64,000 nucleotides of DNA from Chloroflexota bacterium (GCA_009773005.1 WOUT01000005.1:105077-169076); one strand, 5' to 3'. Positions 15,638 through 24,403 are shown, counted from the first letter of the stretch. Notes: a model not told the origin generated them from the letters alone. Made by a program: numbers and translations.

Positions 15638-15735
15638 AACAATTCTTCCTTTTCTGGATGTTCATCCGTGTATCATTAAGTTTTATGTTGTCTTACTTGA
15701 TAACGATAACAAGGATGGATAAAGGAATATTGAAG

Positions 15736-15757
15736 AAATTGTAAAGGTTTGGTAAAG
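15736..15757 (-). promoter_or_regulatory. OmpR-type direct-repeat site upstream of the SHOCT genes
   Basis: On the minus strand two abutting 11-mers, CTTTACCAAAC and CTTTACAATTT, lie about 100-120 bases upstream of the first SHOCT gene. OmpR/PhoB-type regulators bind head-to-tail repeats with 11-bp spacing. The same CTTTA repeat is found at 18613-18634. Confidence 0.5.
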
Positions 15758-15772
15758 ATATTTAGGCAGCTA

Positions 15773-16939
15773 CTAATTATGTTTTGTAACCAATGGTAAT
15801 GTAAAGTGAAATGAACTGCCTTTCCCTTCGCCTGCGCTTTCTACCCAGATGCGCCCGCGATGTGCTTTAACAAGCGCCAGAGCAATTGTCAAGCCTATCC
15901 CGCTTCCTCCGCTCAAGCGAGCTCTGGATTGGTCAGTTCGGTAAAATCGATTAAAAATAAAAGGCAAGTGATCTGGTGAAATACCTATGCCGGTATCTTT
16001 TATAGAGAAAAGGATCTCGGATTTTTCTTGAGCCGCCGTTATGACCACCCTTCCACCAGTGGGGGTATATTGTAATGCATTACCAACCAGGTTGGTAATC
16101 ACTTGCAAGATGCGATCTTTGTCCACAAATACATACGGAAGTTCCGCATCCAGTTTTTTTTCGAGAATAATTTCTTTTTCTTCAAATTGTCGATTGAGAT
16201 GACTTGTTACAGTTTCTATGAGTGCGACGGGAGAAACCGATACAAACTTAAGATGGTAAGACCCGGCTTCGACCCGGCTGAGTTCCTGCAAGTCATTGAC
16301 CAATCTCTGCAGGCGCTCTGCTTCAGAATGTACGCGCTGGTACGTTTCTGGTGTCGCTGGAAGCACACCATCCATCAGCCCTTCCATATAACCTTTGATC
16401 CCTGCAAGAGGAGTGCGCAACTCGTGGGTTACATCGCCGATTAACTGCCGGCGCATTGATTCTGTCTTTTCAAGTTTGTCTGCCATCTGATTGAAAGTAA
16501 GGGCAAGTTGATCCAACTCGTCCAGTTGGTTTGAATGCAAATGACCCGAGATTTTGAGCCGCTCCTCATATTCACCTTCTGCAATTCGGTGGCTCAAAAT
16601 CATCATTCGCTGAACAGGTCCAACGATTTGCCGGCTGATCAGAAAACTGGCCAATGTGGCGGCGATTAATGCAACCGCGGCGGCCAGCGATAGAGCTTCA
16701 GTTACAGAGGTCTGATATTCATTAAAAAAATCCGTTTCCACAGCCTGGGAATTCCCCACAACTGGCATAGTCATGTTATTGCCAGACATCATGGCGCTCA
16801 TTCCGGCCATATGCCGATCAAATGCTGCCGGTACCGACAAGCTGGTCGCTGTCGCCAAAACAAGTATCCCAACCAGAATCACAATTACATAAGAAAGAAA
16901 TACTTTCAAGGCCAAATGCGTGCGAATAAATCTTAACAT
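15773..16939 (-). CDS. HAMP sensor histidine kinase (HisKA type)
   Basis: A 388-residue kinase with a first helix (about residues 10-32), a short outside loop rich in Met (DRHMAGMSAMMSGNNMTMP), a second helix (about 78-100), HAMP (about 100-155), the phospho-His in DVTHELRTPLAGI near residue 171 and a HATPase with VGNALQYTPTGG, DTGIGIS and GSGIGL boxes. The roughly 45-residue Met-rich sensing loop is well suited to bind Cu(I). It follows its regulator gene with an 8-bp gap. In layout and context it resembles CusS/BaeS-type envelope metal sensors; the ligand is inferred. Confidence 0.9.
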   Translation of the reverse strand: MLRFIRTHLALKVFLSYVIVILVGILVLATATSLSVPAAFDRHMAGMSAMMSGNNMTMPVVGNSQAVETDFFNEYQTSVTEALSLAAAVALIAATLASFLISRQIVGPVQRMMILSHRIAEGEYEERLKISGHLHSNQLDELDQLALTFNQMADKLEKTESMRRQLIGDVTHELRTPLAGIKGYMEGLMDGVLPATPETYQRVHSEAERLQRLVNDLQELSRVEAGSYHLKFVSVSPVALIETVTSHLNRQFEEKEIILEKKLDAELPYVFVDKDRILQVITNLVGNALQYTPTGGRVVITAAQEKSEILFSIKDTGIGISPDHLPFIFNRFYRTDQSRARLSGGSGIGLTIALALVKAHRGRIWVESAGEGKGSSFHFTLPLVTKHN

Positions 16940-16947
16940 TCAATCAC

Positions 16948-17631
16948 CTATTTGTCTTCGAATCGATAGCCAACCCCGCGAATTGTTTCGATAAAACGCT
17001 CATCTTCCAATTTTTGTCGTAGATGTCCGATGTGAACATCGACTACTCGTGTGTCGCCAAAATAATCATATCCCCAAGCTTTTTCAAGGAGTTGTTCTCT
17101 GCTTAATACCATACCATTATGTTGTGCAAGGGCAACTAAAAGATCAAACTCAACCGTAGTAAGGTCAATCAATCGTTCTTCCACCCACACCCGTCGTTCT
17201 GAAGGGTCAATGCGGATGTGAGAAAAAATTAGGGTTGAAGTTGTATCTGATAGGCTATTCGTACTCTGAATCCGCCGCAAGGCTGCTTTGATCCTGGCAA
17301 TCAGTTCGCGCGGGCTGAATGGTTTGGTCAGGTAGTCATCTGCGCCAACTGAAAGACCGACAATCTTGTCGGTTTCCTCGGAGCGTGCAGTGAGCATAAT
17401 AACATAAACATTTGACTCGCGTCGTAAAGCTGCGAGTAACTCGATCCCGTCCATTCCGGGCAGCATTACATCCAGAATGATCACATCGGGTTTGAAGATC
17501 CGGGCGGCATTTAATCCCCCCGGTCCATCCAAAGCAGAAAAATATTCATATCCTTCTGCCTTCAAATAAGCAGTTACGACACTATGAATTGAAGGTTCAT
17601 CATCTATCAAGAGTATTTTTGCAGCAGCCAC
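16948..17631 (-). CDS. OmpR/PhoB-family response regulator
   Basis: A 227-residue regulator. The receiver has IDDE near the start, phospho-acceptor Asp in DVIILDVMLPG, Thr in VIMLTARSE and Lys in YLTKPFSPRE. A winged-helix DNA-binding domain follows (about 130-225) with the signature VVDVHIGHLRQKLE and a final RGVGYRFE. I choose the GTG at 17631 because GGAAGG lies eight bases upstream; a start at 17688 would add 19 residues that lie before the receiver. It is partnered with the kinase downstream. Likely targets are the two promoters with CTTTA direct repeats. Confidence 0.92.
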   Translation of the reverse strand: MAAAKILLIDDEPSIHSVVTAYLKAEGYEYFSALDGPGGLNAARIFKPDVIILDVMLPGMDGIELLAALRRESNVYVIMLTARSEETDKIVGLSVGADDYLTKPFSPRELIARIKAALRRIQSTNSLSDTTSTLIFSHIRIDPSERRVWVEERLIDLTTVEFDLLVALAQHNGMVLSREQLLEKAWGYDYFGDTRVVDVHIGHLRQKLEDERFIETIRGVGYRFEDK

Positions 17632-17684
17632 ATTTATTTCCTTCCTGCTATAATTCCAATCCAAATCCTGATTATATTTTACAC

Positions 17685-17721
17685 ACAAACAGGGACCGGC
17701 GATAAACCGATCCCTGTTTGT
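17685..17721. other. Intergenic hairpin after the Met-rich protein gene
   Basis: ACAAACAGGGA and TCCCTGTTTGT form an 11-bp stem, extended by partial CCG/CGG pairing, between the Met-rich gene and the response regulator. It lacks a clean T-run, so it may reduce rather than stop transcription into the regulator and kinase genes. Confidence 0.6.
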
Positions 17722-17738
17722 AATAAAACAAGGGGCGA

Positions 17739-18533
17739 TTATTCGGATATTTCAATAAAGGTTCCATGCCAGGTGTGTAAAAATATCTGCCCGTTAAAGC
17801 CATTTACACTCAGCATCCCGGCAGGATTACCATCTTTTAATATGTCGATGGTGTAATAGCCATAGAATGGATCTGCATCTGCAGCCATCTGATATCCAGG
17901 GAAAAGCTGATCCAAATATTGCTGGCCAGCCTTGGCGGCCTGTTCAGATGTCACCGTCATAGTCGCAGAAACAGAATTGGGATTGTTGTTATAACCACCC
18001 ACACCTGCCCAAGGTGTTTGTGCCAGGGTCATGCCATTTCCACCCATCATGCCGTTACGCCCACTCATCATCCCCCTGTATCCGCTCATATGGCCATATT
18101 TTAGATTCCACATCATGTTCGGACCGTATTCAGGGAAAACGGAAAGGTTCACAGGGTCAACCAGAAGTTCCATCGCACCAATATCGGTGCTTTTCTCGGT
18201 TATGCGGGCATATGCATGATTATCAAATATCATAATTTCTTTGAGTTCAAGATCAGGGTTATTCAATCCTTTGAGATACCCTTCAATAGTTTGTTTTGTT
18301 TGGTCTACATTGAGAGGTTTGACGTTTGCAGCAAGATTGCCGCCCATCATGTTATAACCATTCCCCATCATTGAATAACCCTGATATGCATTACCTCGCC
18401 CCATTATTCCACCAGTAGCAAAACCAGCCAATCCAGGAATATTACTTCCTGCAAACAAGCCTGCGCCAAAAATCAGGGCGCTCATCACGATTCCACCAAT
18501 AACCACTAAAGTAATTGATAAAGTTTTATTCAT
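17739..18533 (-). CDS. Met-rich membrane-anchored exported protein with PepSY-like repeats
   Basis: A 264-residue protein with one N-terminal helix (about residues 6-30), then Gly/Met/Asn-rich segments (GYSMMGNGYNMMGG near 55 and GMMSGRNGMMGGNGM near 160) and two similar alpha/beta units (about 72-130 and 190-262) with PepSY-like patterns (TKQTIEGYLKGL and AAKAGQQYLDQLFPG). Repeated MM pairs on the outer face are typical of proteins that bind Cu(I) or Ag(I). It heads the two-component operon that contains a Met-rich sensor kinase, and has its own direct-repeat site upstream, which supports a role in metal binding or signal input. No characterised homologue is recognised. Confidence 0.7.
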   Translation of the reverse strand: MNKTLSITLVVIGGIVMSALIFGAGLFAGSNIPGLAGFATGGIMGRGNAYQGYSMMGNGYNMMGGNLAANVKPLNVDQTKQTIEGYLKGLNNPDLELKEIMIFDNHAYARITEKSTDIGAMELLVDPVNLSVFPEYGPNMMWNLKYGHMSGYRGMMSGRNGMMGGNGMTLAQTPWAGVGGYNNNPNSVSATMTVTSEQAAKAGQQYLDQLFPGYQMAADADPFYGYYTIDILKDGNPAGMLSVNGFNGQIFLHTWHGTFIEISE

Positions 18534-18612
18534 CTGTAATTTCTCCTGTCGAAAAATATAATTCTAAACTTATGGTTTTAGTTTAATCGTTAAAGTTAAA
18601 GAGACTGTGAAG

Positions 18613-18634
18613 CATTTCTAAAGCTTCTGTAAAG
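18613..18634 (-). promoter_or_regulatory. OmpR-type direct-repeat site upstream of the Met-rich gene
   Basis: The minus strand reads CTTTACAGAAG then CTTTAGAAATG, two abutting 11-mers, 80-100 bases upstream of the Met-rich protein start. The pair at 15736-15757 has the same layout. Confidence 0.5.
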
Positions 18635-19074
18635 AAAATTCGGTTATCGAATACTAGGAGCGTAAGACCCTCATAACGCCAGGATGAAAGAACTGCGTTT
18701 TGGTTTATCAAATATATTTCAGGAATTGATCGCTTTGAGGAGTAAATTTCTCTGGAATTTAAGTGGTATATTTTTAAACCCCATCGCCGCTTGCCTAAAT
18801 AACGGCATCAACAAAGCTGGATTGCAAGTTCCTTTACCCAAACCATCATTGTGGTAGTTGATCGCCTTAGTTACACAATCGGCAATATTTTTATGAATTG
18901 CATTGATATCGCAGGCATCGTCCAATTTTGTGTTCTTTCACGTTCCTCATTTCGTAAAGCGCCATCCACTTCTATGAGAGTGTATGGCGCTTCACTTAAA
19001 ACAAGAGGAAAGGAGATCTGAAATATAACAAAATTAAAAAAATAATTACAGTGCCATCCTGCCCAAAACAATAT
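18635..19074. other. Intergenic stretch without a convincing gene; contains an inverted repeat
   Basis: About 440 bases between divergent operons. It holds an inverted repeat, AAGCGCCAT (18957-18965) and ATGGCGCTT (18984-18992), on neither side of which a T-run is found. A minus-strand frame at 18719-18925 is open for 68 codons but has only a TTG start, no ribosome site and stops immediately upstream, so I do not call it. Confidence 0.5.
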
Positions 19075-19088
19075 AGGCGTTATTGCTT
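19075..19088 (+). promoter_or_regulatory. Palindromic operator, site 6 (plus-strand operon)
   Basis: AGGCGTTATTGCTT, matching AGGCATAATTGCCT at 11 of 14 positions, 90 bases upstream of the first gene of the 19178-21117 operon. It is the only copy serving a plus-strand operon, and its spacing to the gene agrees with the other five. Confidence 0.5.
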
Positions 19089-19177
19089 AGTAGAGATAAA
19101 GCGACTCAGCGCATGACAAACAAAGTCATAGTTAGTATCATTTCTATTGTCCAATAATACTGATTTCTGGATCTGAA

Positions 19178-19708
19178 ATGATTAAACCCTTGATGAGCAA
19201 TGAAAAAAGAATTCTTATCCCGCTGGGAGCTGGCACGCTCGGAGCCTTATTTCTCTTTGCGGTTTATTTTGGGATCGTATCTTGGGCAGAAAGCCCAAAA
19301 CACGCAATTGAGTTCTTTTGGCAAGACCGTTGGATCGTCATTCCAATTATCCTTGGGTTCGGTGTTCAGGTTGCTCTATATGTCATTTTAAAATTGAGAT
19401 TGTTTTTACAGGCGGGGTACATAAGCCCAGACCTGCCATTACCTGCTACGGCAAGTATTGGAACCAGTAGTGCAACTTCGACAATCGCAATGGTAGCTTG
19501 CTGTGTTCACCATGTTACAGATGTATTGCCAATATTAGGGTTGACGGCGGCAGCCACATTTCTTGCGAAATATCGTCAATTATTCATGGTGGTTGGCTTG
19601 GGAACAACCTTTTTAGGAATCGGTTATATGTTGTTCATACTGATTCGTGAGAGGAGAAAAGCGATGTCTTTTAATCCAGTTCCACTTTTTACCAAGGAGA
19701 TTACATGA
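19178..19708 (+). CDS. Four-helix membrane protein with Cys-Cys-x-His-His motif
   Basis: A 176-residue protein with four hydrophobic helices (about residues 14-35, 50-72, 95-125 and 130-153). The third contains ACCVHHVTDVLPILGL, a vicinal Cys pair next to a His pair inside the membrane. Vicinal Cys in a short membrane protein recall MerT/MerF-type metal uptake proteins, but the sequence is not clearly one of these families. ATG at 19178; its end overlaps the next gene by 4 bases (ATGA), so translation is coupled to a lipoprotein. Metal transport is a guess from motif and regulon membership. Confidence 0.65.
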   Translation: MIKPLMSNEKRILIPLGAGTLGALFLFAVYFGIVSWAESPKHAIEFFWQDRWIVIPIILGFGVQVALYVILKLRLFLQAGYISPDLPLPATASIGTSSATSTIAMVACCVHHVTDVLPILGLTAAATFLAKYRQLFMVVGLGTTFLGIGYMLFILIRERRKAMSFNPVPLFTKEIT

Positions 19709-20259
19709 AATATCCAAAATTTGTATTGATGATTTTACTGGTAACAATTCTTCTAGCAGCCTGTTCTCCAGTAAAAGTACCTGTAAAATACTCCATTGAA
19801 CGGGCAACTCCTTCAAGCTGCTCAACACCTGAAGCCGACAAGATAGGAACTTGTTCAGTGAATATCACCCCCGAACCGACTGCGCTTTCAACGCCGGAGA
19901 CAGCTCCAAAGTCTGATTTAACCAGGTCTGATGCCCAAGGTGCCGTCACTATGGAGATCACGCCAGAAAAACTGGTTAATCCCGGTGAAACCCTTAGTTT
20001 TAATGTCTCAATGGATACTCATTCGATCGATCTTACTATGGACCTGGCTCAGCTCGCTGTACTCACCACTAATACTGGAAATACTGTCCAGGCGCTCAAA
20101 TGGGTTGCACCGAGAGGTGGGCATCATGTGGCAGGAAAGTTATTCTTTCCTGCCACTCTGAAAGGCAAAAGTCTTTTAGATGGAGCCAAGAGTATCACAA
20201 TTACGATTAACGACGTTGATGTGCCGGCTCGAATATTTATATGGTTATTAAATTATTAA
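19705..20259 (+). CDS. Lipoprotein of unknown function
   Basis: A 184-residue lipoprotein with a clean signal (about residues 1-20, lipobox LLAAC). A Ser/Thr/Pro-rich linker with two Cys (SSCSTPEADKIGTC) leads to a single beta domain of about 110 residues (PGETLSFNVSMDTHSIDL to ITINDVDVPARIF). The domain carries a HSIDL and GGHHVAG pattern, with His residues placed as in many copper-binding immunoglobulin-like domains. No family is recognised. Translationally coupled to the upstream Cys-Cys membrane protein. Confidence 0.6.
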   Translation: MKYPKFVLMILLVTILLAACSPVKVPVKYSIERATPSSCSTPEADKIGTCSVNITPEPTALSTPETAPKSDLTRSDAQGAVTMEITPEKLVNPGETLSFNVSMDTHSIDLTMDLAQLAVLTTNTGNTVQALKWVAPRGGHHVAGKLFFPATLKGKSLLDGAKSITITINDVDVPARIFIWLLNY

Positions 20260-20272
20260 ACAGGAGATATGA

Positions 20273-20509
20273 ATGTCGAAAAAACATGGGTTGATCATGA
20301 TCGCTTGCTGCGTGATCGCAATGGGCGCAGCAGTAGCGGTTTTCTTTTTCAAAGTACCCGCAAACAATGTGTTTATTATTTTATTGTTCTTGCTCTGCCC
20401 ATTGTCCCACGTTCTCATGATGGGCATGATGGGGCGCGGAAATCATGAGCATCACGAAACATCCGAGAAATTACCTTCTCCAAAGAATTTAGGGAAGGGT
20501 TTAGAGTAA
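20273..20509 (+). CDS. DUF2933-like small membrane protein
   Basis: A 78-residue protein: two short hydrophobic segments (about residues 6-27 and 33-50) ending in LSHVLMMGMMGRGNHEHHE, a Met- then His-rich tail on one side of the membrane. This is the DUF2933 pattern found with copper-resistance and multicopper-oxidase genes, and it is echoed by the protein at 3089-3382. AGGAG lies seven bases before the ATG. Its last base is shared with the next start (TAATG), so it is coupled to the DUF1573 gene. Confidence 0.75.
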   Translation: MSKKHGLIMIACCVIAMGAAVAVFFFKVPANNVFIILLFLLCPLSHVLMMGMMGRGNHEHHETSEKLPSPKNLGKGLE

Positions 20510-21117
20510 TGGCCAAGCAAGTCCCGTCGTTCCCTTTGGGGAAGCAACCTCAATCTATCTTTGAATTTCTACGCAAAACCGGAAATAAAACTTGGAATTA
20601 TGTAATTCCGGGAACGACAGGATTATTAGTGCTTGCACTCTTACTCTATGGGATCCTGACGTGGAGTACGGATAACTCGAAAATTCAATACAAACCAGCA
20701 GATGTAGTTTATGGAGAAAAGATTCACGCCGTGCACAATATGGGGTTGGGCTCTGTATCCCAAACCTCCACTTATTTTTTAACTTCTCTTTCTGCGAATC
20801 CAGAAATCCGTTTATCCGAAATATTTTATGATTTTGGAGAAGTCAATACACAGCAGGTGTTGACCCGCACATTCGTTATCGCAAATTTAGGTAAATCCCC
20901 ATTAGTGATCTTACGGGCTTATACAACTTGCGGCTGCACTGTAGCGGATTTTACTGCATCTGAAATTCCCCCGGGTAAAGTTGCCTTGATGACCCTCCAA
21001 TTTAACACCGGATTCCACGATATGGCCGGCACAACCGTCCGCCGAGGTGTGGTGATTGAGACCAACGATCCCGACCATCCAATCCAGGAAATTTGGGTGC
21101 AGGCTTCGGTAAGATGA
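20509..21117 (+). CDS. DUF1573 domain protein, Cys version
   Basis: A 202-residue protein with one membrane anchor (about residues 33-53) and an exported DUF1573 beta domain (about 105-202): EIFYDFGEVNTQQVLTRTF, then TTCGCTVADFT at the tip, PPGKVALMTLQF and a final strand. The CGC motif is in the position held by Cys-Sec in the protein at 13161-13655, so the two form a Cys/Sec pair in the same regulon. DUF1573 proteins are common on the cell surface; their reaction is unknown to me. It ends the operon. Confidence 0.8.
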   Translation: MAKQVPSFPLGKQPQSIFEFLRKTGNKTWNYVIPGTTGLLVLALLLYGILTWSTDNSKIQYKPADVVYGEKIHAVHNMGLGSVSQTSTYFLTSLSANPEIRLSEIFYDFGEVNTQQVLTRTFVIANLGKSPLVILRAYTTCGCTVADFTASEIPPGKVALMTLQFNTGFHDMAGTTVRRGVVIETNDPDHPIQEIWVQASVR

Positions 21118-21948
21118 TCGGGGAAATGTCGGTTCATCTGCGTCAATATCCATGACCGGTCAACATGAAGTTTGCGTTAATATCCAAAAATTCCACGACA
21201 AAAGTGATAAACAATATGGAAATCCAAAGACGACTCTATCCACTCCCCACTACTAAAAATTGAGAGGAATCCATTGTTTTCATTTTGAACTCATCTAAAG
21301 CCACCACCCGCAGGTGGCGCTTCGCGGAGATGTGCAACCTGAACCAGCATTAAAGTAAAAACAAAAAGGAAAACGGAATCCCCTCCAATACTCCCACTCA
21401 ACTATCGGTTAGATGCGGGACAATTGTTTTTACCAATTTACTGAGTCCTTTATAATGCCTGGTTTTTTTTCAAACCTGGTTCTTTGTATTTTTTCGATTA
21501 AGTTTTCTTTTTCAAAAAATCATAACAATCTGGGTGGTAATGAGGATAGGCAATTTGTGGTTCAGGTAATCGGTTGATATGAGGGCTGCTGGAGGTCCTG
21601 GGGGGAGAAATTCTCGGGTTTTAGAAATTCATTTTGCCTGATCACCGATGATAGACTCCACTCAGTCAAGTGAACTATTGGTAAAATAATTTTTAGTAAG
21701 TGTAAATATTCCAATTACGAATAATGCTTTTTCCGTAGTATTATGAAAGGGCTATGCAAGGCGTCCAACTTAAGAAGCAACATTGGCATATGAAACAAGA
21801 TTTTACTCATACGGCTATCAATCAAATAATCGGAACAACAGTTTTCATTCAGAATAATTTAATATAAGTTTATTTCCCTAAACTAACTCCAGGATTAACT
21901 CCTTCGTATCATAAGTGTAATTTGCGGGTTAATCAATAAAAGGAAAAA
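21118..21948. other. 830-base intergenic region, no gene seen
   Basis: AT-rich sequence between the DUF1573 gene and pfaD. It contains one short hairpin, GCCACC and GGTGGC around seven bases (near 21301-21320), and a half-copy of the island palindrome (AGGCAATT near 21549) without a second arm. No frame has a ribosome site and length that convince me. Part of it should be the leader and promoter of pfaD. Confidence 0.5.
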
Positions 21949-23601
21949 ATGGTGGATTCAATGAGTGCATATTCCAAAACAGATAAAACTAACCAGGTTA
22001 TTCAAAGTTTTAACACCCACAATCCGCTTTTTTGGCATGGAACCCAGATGCCACAGTCACTTTCTCAAGAAGTTCTCTCCTCAATGTTACGAGATTTTTC
22101 ACAACCAGTTATTCTTGTTCGCAATGACAATCAATTGGGAATCTCAAATGAACTGTCTTTCTCAACCGTTCGTAATGAGTGGGAAACTCTTTCATTTTCC
22201 TTACCCTTCTCGGCAGAATCCTTCGGGGATCCCGTCTTTCAAAAAACGTATGGCGTAAAGTATTCGCTCTACGGCGGGGCGATGGCCAATGGCATTGCCT
22301 CTGCAGATTTCGTGATTGCTCTCGGACAGGCAGGATTCATGGGATCATTCGGAGCAGGCGGGTTACTCCCTCACCAAATCGAATCCGCAATCCTGAAGGT
22401 ACAAGAATCACTTATTGCGAAGCCCTATGCATTTAATCTCATCAATAGCCCATTTGAACCCTCGCTCGAAGAACGCGCTGTTGAACTTTACTTAAAACAC
22501 AGTGTTCCTGTGATCGAAGCCTCGGCTTATCTCACAATAACCCGTAGTCTCGTTCTTTACCGCGCTTCAGGTTTATCGCAAAATTCAGATGGTAGTGTAA
22601 AGATCTCAAATCGAGTGATCGCAAAGGTTTCGCGAAAAGAAGTGGCGATCAAGTTCCTCGAACCAGCTCCATCAGAGATACTGAATCAACTTAAAGAAGA
22701 AAGAAAAATCACAGAAGAACAAGCTCGTCTGGCTTTGCAGGTTCCGATGGCAGATGACATTACAGTCGAAGCTGATTCCGGAGGACACACCGATAACCGA
22801 CCACTGGTATGCATCTTACCCGCAATCATGCGACTGCGCGATCAGGTTCAAGCCAAAAATCAATACCCCGAACCTGTCCGCATCGGAGCCGCGGGCGGCA
22901 TCGCCACACCAGAATCTGCATTAGCTGCTTTTATGATGGGCGCAGCCTTTGTCGTCACAGGGTCTGTCAATCAATCCTGTTTAGAATCAAGCGCCTCTTC
23001 TCATTCCAAAAAATTGCTGGCTCAAATGGAGATGACAGATGTCGCTATGGCTCCAGCAAGTGATATGTTTGAAATGGGCGTCAAAGTGCAGGTTTTAAAA
23101 CGGGGAACGATGTTCGCGATGCGCGCTCAGAAACTCTTTGAAATCTACTCTCGCTATGAATCTATAGAAGAAATTCCACCTCAAGAACGAGAAAAACTGG
23201 AATCGACAGTCTTTAAAATGACTTTGGATGCCGTTTGGGATGAGTGCAAAATTTTCTTTTCCGCACGCGATCCAAAACAAATCGAACGAGCAAATCAGAA
23301 TTCAAAAGCAAAAATGGCATTGGTATTCCGCTGGTATTTGGGGCTTTCATCCCGCTGGTCAAACATAGGGGAAAAAGGCCGTGAGATGGATTATCAAATC
23401 TGGTGTGGACCTTCGATGGGTGCGTTTAACGACTGGGTACGCGGATCATATCTTGAAGAACCTGAAAACCGGAAAATAGCGGATGTATCCTTACAAATAC
23501 TACTGGGTGCGGCTTACATCTATCGCTTGAATTCTCTTGAATCTCAAGGGTTACGTTTCACCCAGGAAACCAGGCAGTATTTTCCTAAAAAGTGGAATTA
23601 A
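21949..23601 (+). CDS. pfaD: PfaD-family enoyl reductase (PUFA/polyketide synthase trans-ER)
   Basis: A 550-residue FMN-dependent enoyl reductase of the PfaD/nitronate-monooxygenase-like TIM-barrel family. Landmarks are GGAMANGIASADFVIALGQ (about 105-123), FGAGGLLP, the metal-like loop VEADSGGHTDNRP (about 274-286), IGAAGGIATPESALAAF and FVVTGSVNQ, which form the FMN phosphate site. PfaD proteins reduce enoyl intermediates in trans for polyunsaturated fatty-acid and related iterative synthases. Here it is convergent with the synthase and PPTase genes rather than in their operon. AAAGGA precedes the ATG by five bases. Length is normal for the family. Confidence 0.92.
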   Translation: MVDSMSAYSKTDKTNQVIQSFNTHNPLFWHGTQMPQSLSQEVLSSMLRDFSQPVILVRNDNQLGISNELSFSTVRNEWETLSFSLPFSAESFGDPVFQKTYGVKYSLYGGAMANGIASADFVIALGQAGFMGSFGAGGLLPHQIESAILKVQESLIAKPYAFNLINSPFEPSLEERAVELYLKHSVPVIEASAYLTITRSLVLYRASGLSQNSDGSVKISNRVIAKVSRKEVAIKFLEPAPSEILNQLKEERKITEEQARLALQVPMADDITVEADSGGHTDNRPLVCILPAIMRLRDQVQAKNQYPEPVRIGAAGGIATPESALAAFMMGAAFVVTGSVNQSCLESSASSHSKKLLAQMEMTDVAMAPASDMFEMGVKVQVLKRGTMFAMRAQKLFEIYSRYESIEEIPPQEREKLESTVFKMTLDAVWDECKIFFSARDPKQIERANQNSKAKMALVFRWYLGLSSRWSNIGEKGREMDYQIWCGPSMGAFNDWVRGSYLEEPENRKIADVSLQILLGAAYIYRLNSLESQGLRFTQETRQYFPKKWN

Positions 23602-23615
23602 CAATGCGCTGAATT

Positions 23616-24365
23616 TCAGGGTTCCATAATAATTCTCGCCAACCCGATCTGTTGGTCAGCGGGAATACATAGTGTAAGCACAAAACCTGCTTCCCGCCTG
23701 AATAGTATACGCCATGCTTGTGATCCATTCACTTCAGCCTTGAATTCCAAATTGCCCCATTCAGAATCACCGCACTTGGGCTTAATACCTATGATTTCTA
23801 TGCAGCGGGTATCTAATTGAAGCCCTTTCTCGATGGCTTTAAGAAAGGCTTCCTTGGCGCTCCAAATAAGATTCGCATGAAAATTAATGTCTTCACCTTG
23901 GCTGGAATTAACTTGTCGTGATTCTGAGTCTGTAAAGTAATCCGCAATCAATTGTGGAGATCTCTCTTCAATAAATTCCAGATCGACCCCAAAGTGTTGT
24001 GATTCTTTTCGGGAAAAAGCAGCAAACACGCCGCCATTTGAGTGACTGAGCGACAGCCAGCCCACTCTTCCGCTTTTGTCGATTTCAACATACGGAACAC
24101 CGCTGGACATTTTTCGGATTGTGATTAGTCGGGGAGAGAGCGTCAGTGGCGGATCAAAGCTGGATGCAACCAATTGCTTGACGAGCATTCTGCTGATGAG
24201 CCATTCCATTTTTCTTTTAGGGACAATAAATTTGCGGTATTCGTCAAGTTCAGTAGAATCAAAATATCCTTCAGGGTTTTCGATACATTCCTGAAATCGA
24301 ACATCTGAATTTTTTAAGAAAATCCAATTAATCATTTGTGAAAATCTAAAGGGATCCTCGAACAC
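23616..24365 (-). CDS. Sfp-type 4'-phosphopantetheinyl transferase
   Basis: A 249-residue Sfp/AcpT-type PPTase that attaches phosphopantetheine from CoA to carrier proteins. Signature motifs are GVDLEFIEERSP (about residues 125-136) and WSAKEAFLKAIEKGL (about 170-184), with the Mg ligands Asp and Glu. It lies 38 bp after the megasynthase and in the same direction, so it is most likely its dedicated activating enzyme. The GTG at 24365 is used; an ATG at 24335 is a shorter alternative. It ends 14 bases from the end of pfaD. A puzzle is that the three partner ACPs lack the usual Ser. Confidence 0.88.
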   Translation of the reverse strand: MFEDPFRFSQMINWIFLKNSDVRFQECIENPEGYFDSTELDEYRKFIVPKRKMEWLISRMLVKQLVASSFDPPLTLSPRLITIRKMSSGVPYVEIDKSGRVGWLSLSHSNGGVFAAFSRKESQHFGVDLEFIEERSPQLIADYFTDSESRQVNSSQGEDINFHANLIWSAKEAFLKAIEKGLQLDTRCIEIIGIKPKCGDSEWGNLEFKAEVNGSQAWRILFRREAGFVLTLCIPADQQIGLARIIMEP

Positions 24366-24403
24366 AGTTACTCGCAGAGAATCCCTTCATAATCATCAAC
24401 AGT

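Noticed and set aside
18719..18925. 68-codon open frame on the minus strand in the gap before 19178
   Set aside because: Only a TTG start without ribosome site, two stops immediately upstream in the same frame and no recognisable sequence.
21545..21560. Seventh copy of the island palindrome upstream of pfaD
   Set aside because: Only the left half (AGGCAATT) matches, the right arm is absent and the site is about 400 bases from the gene.
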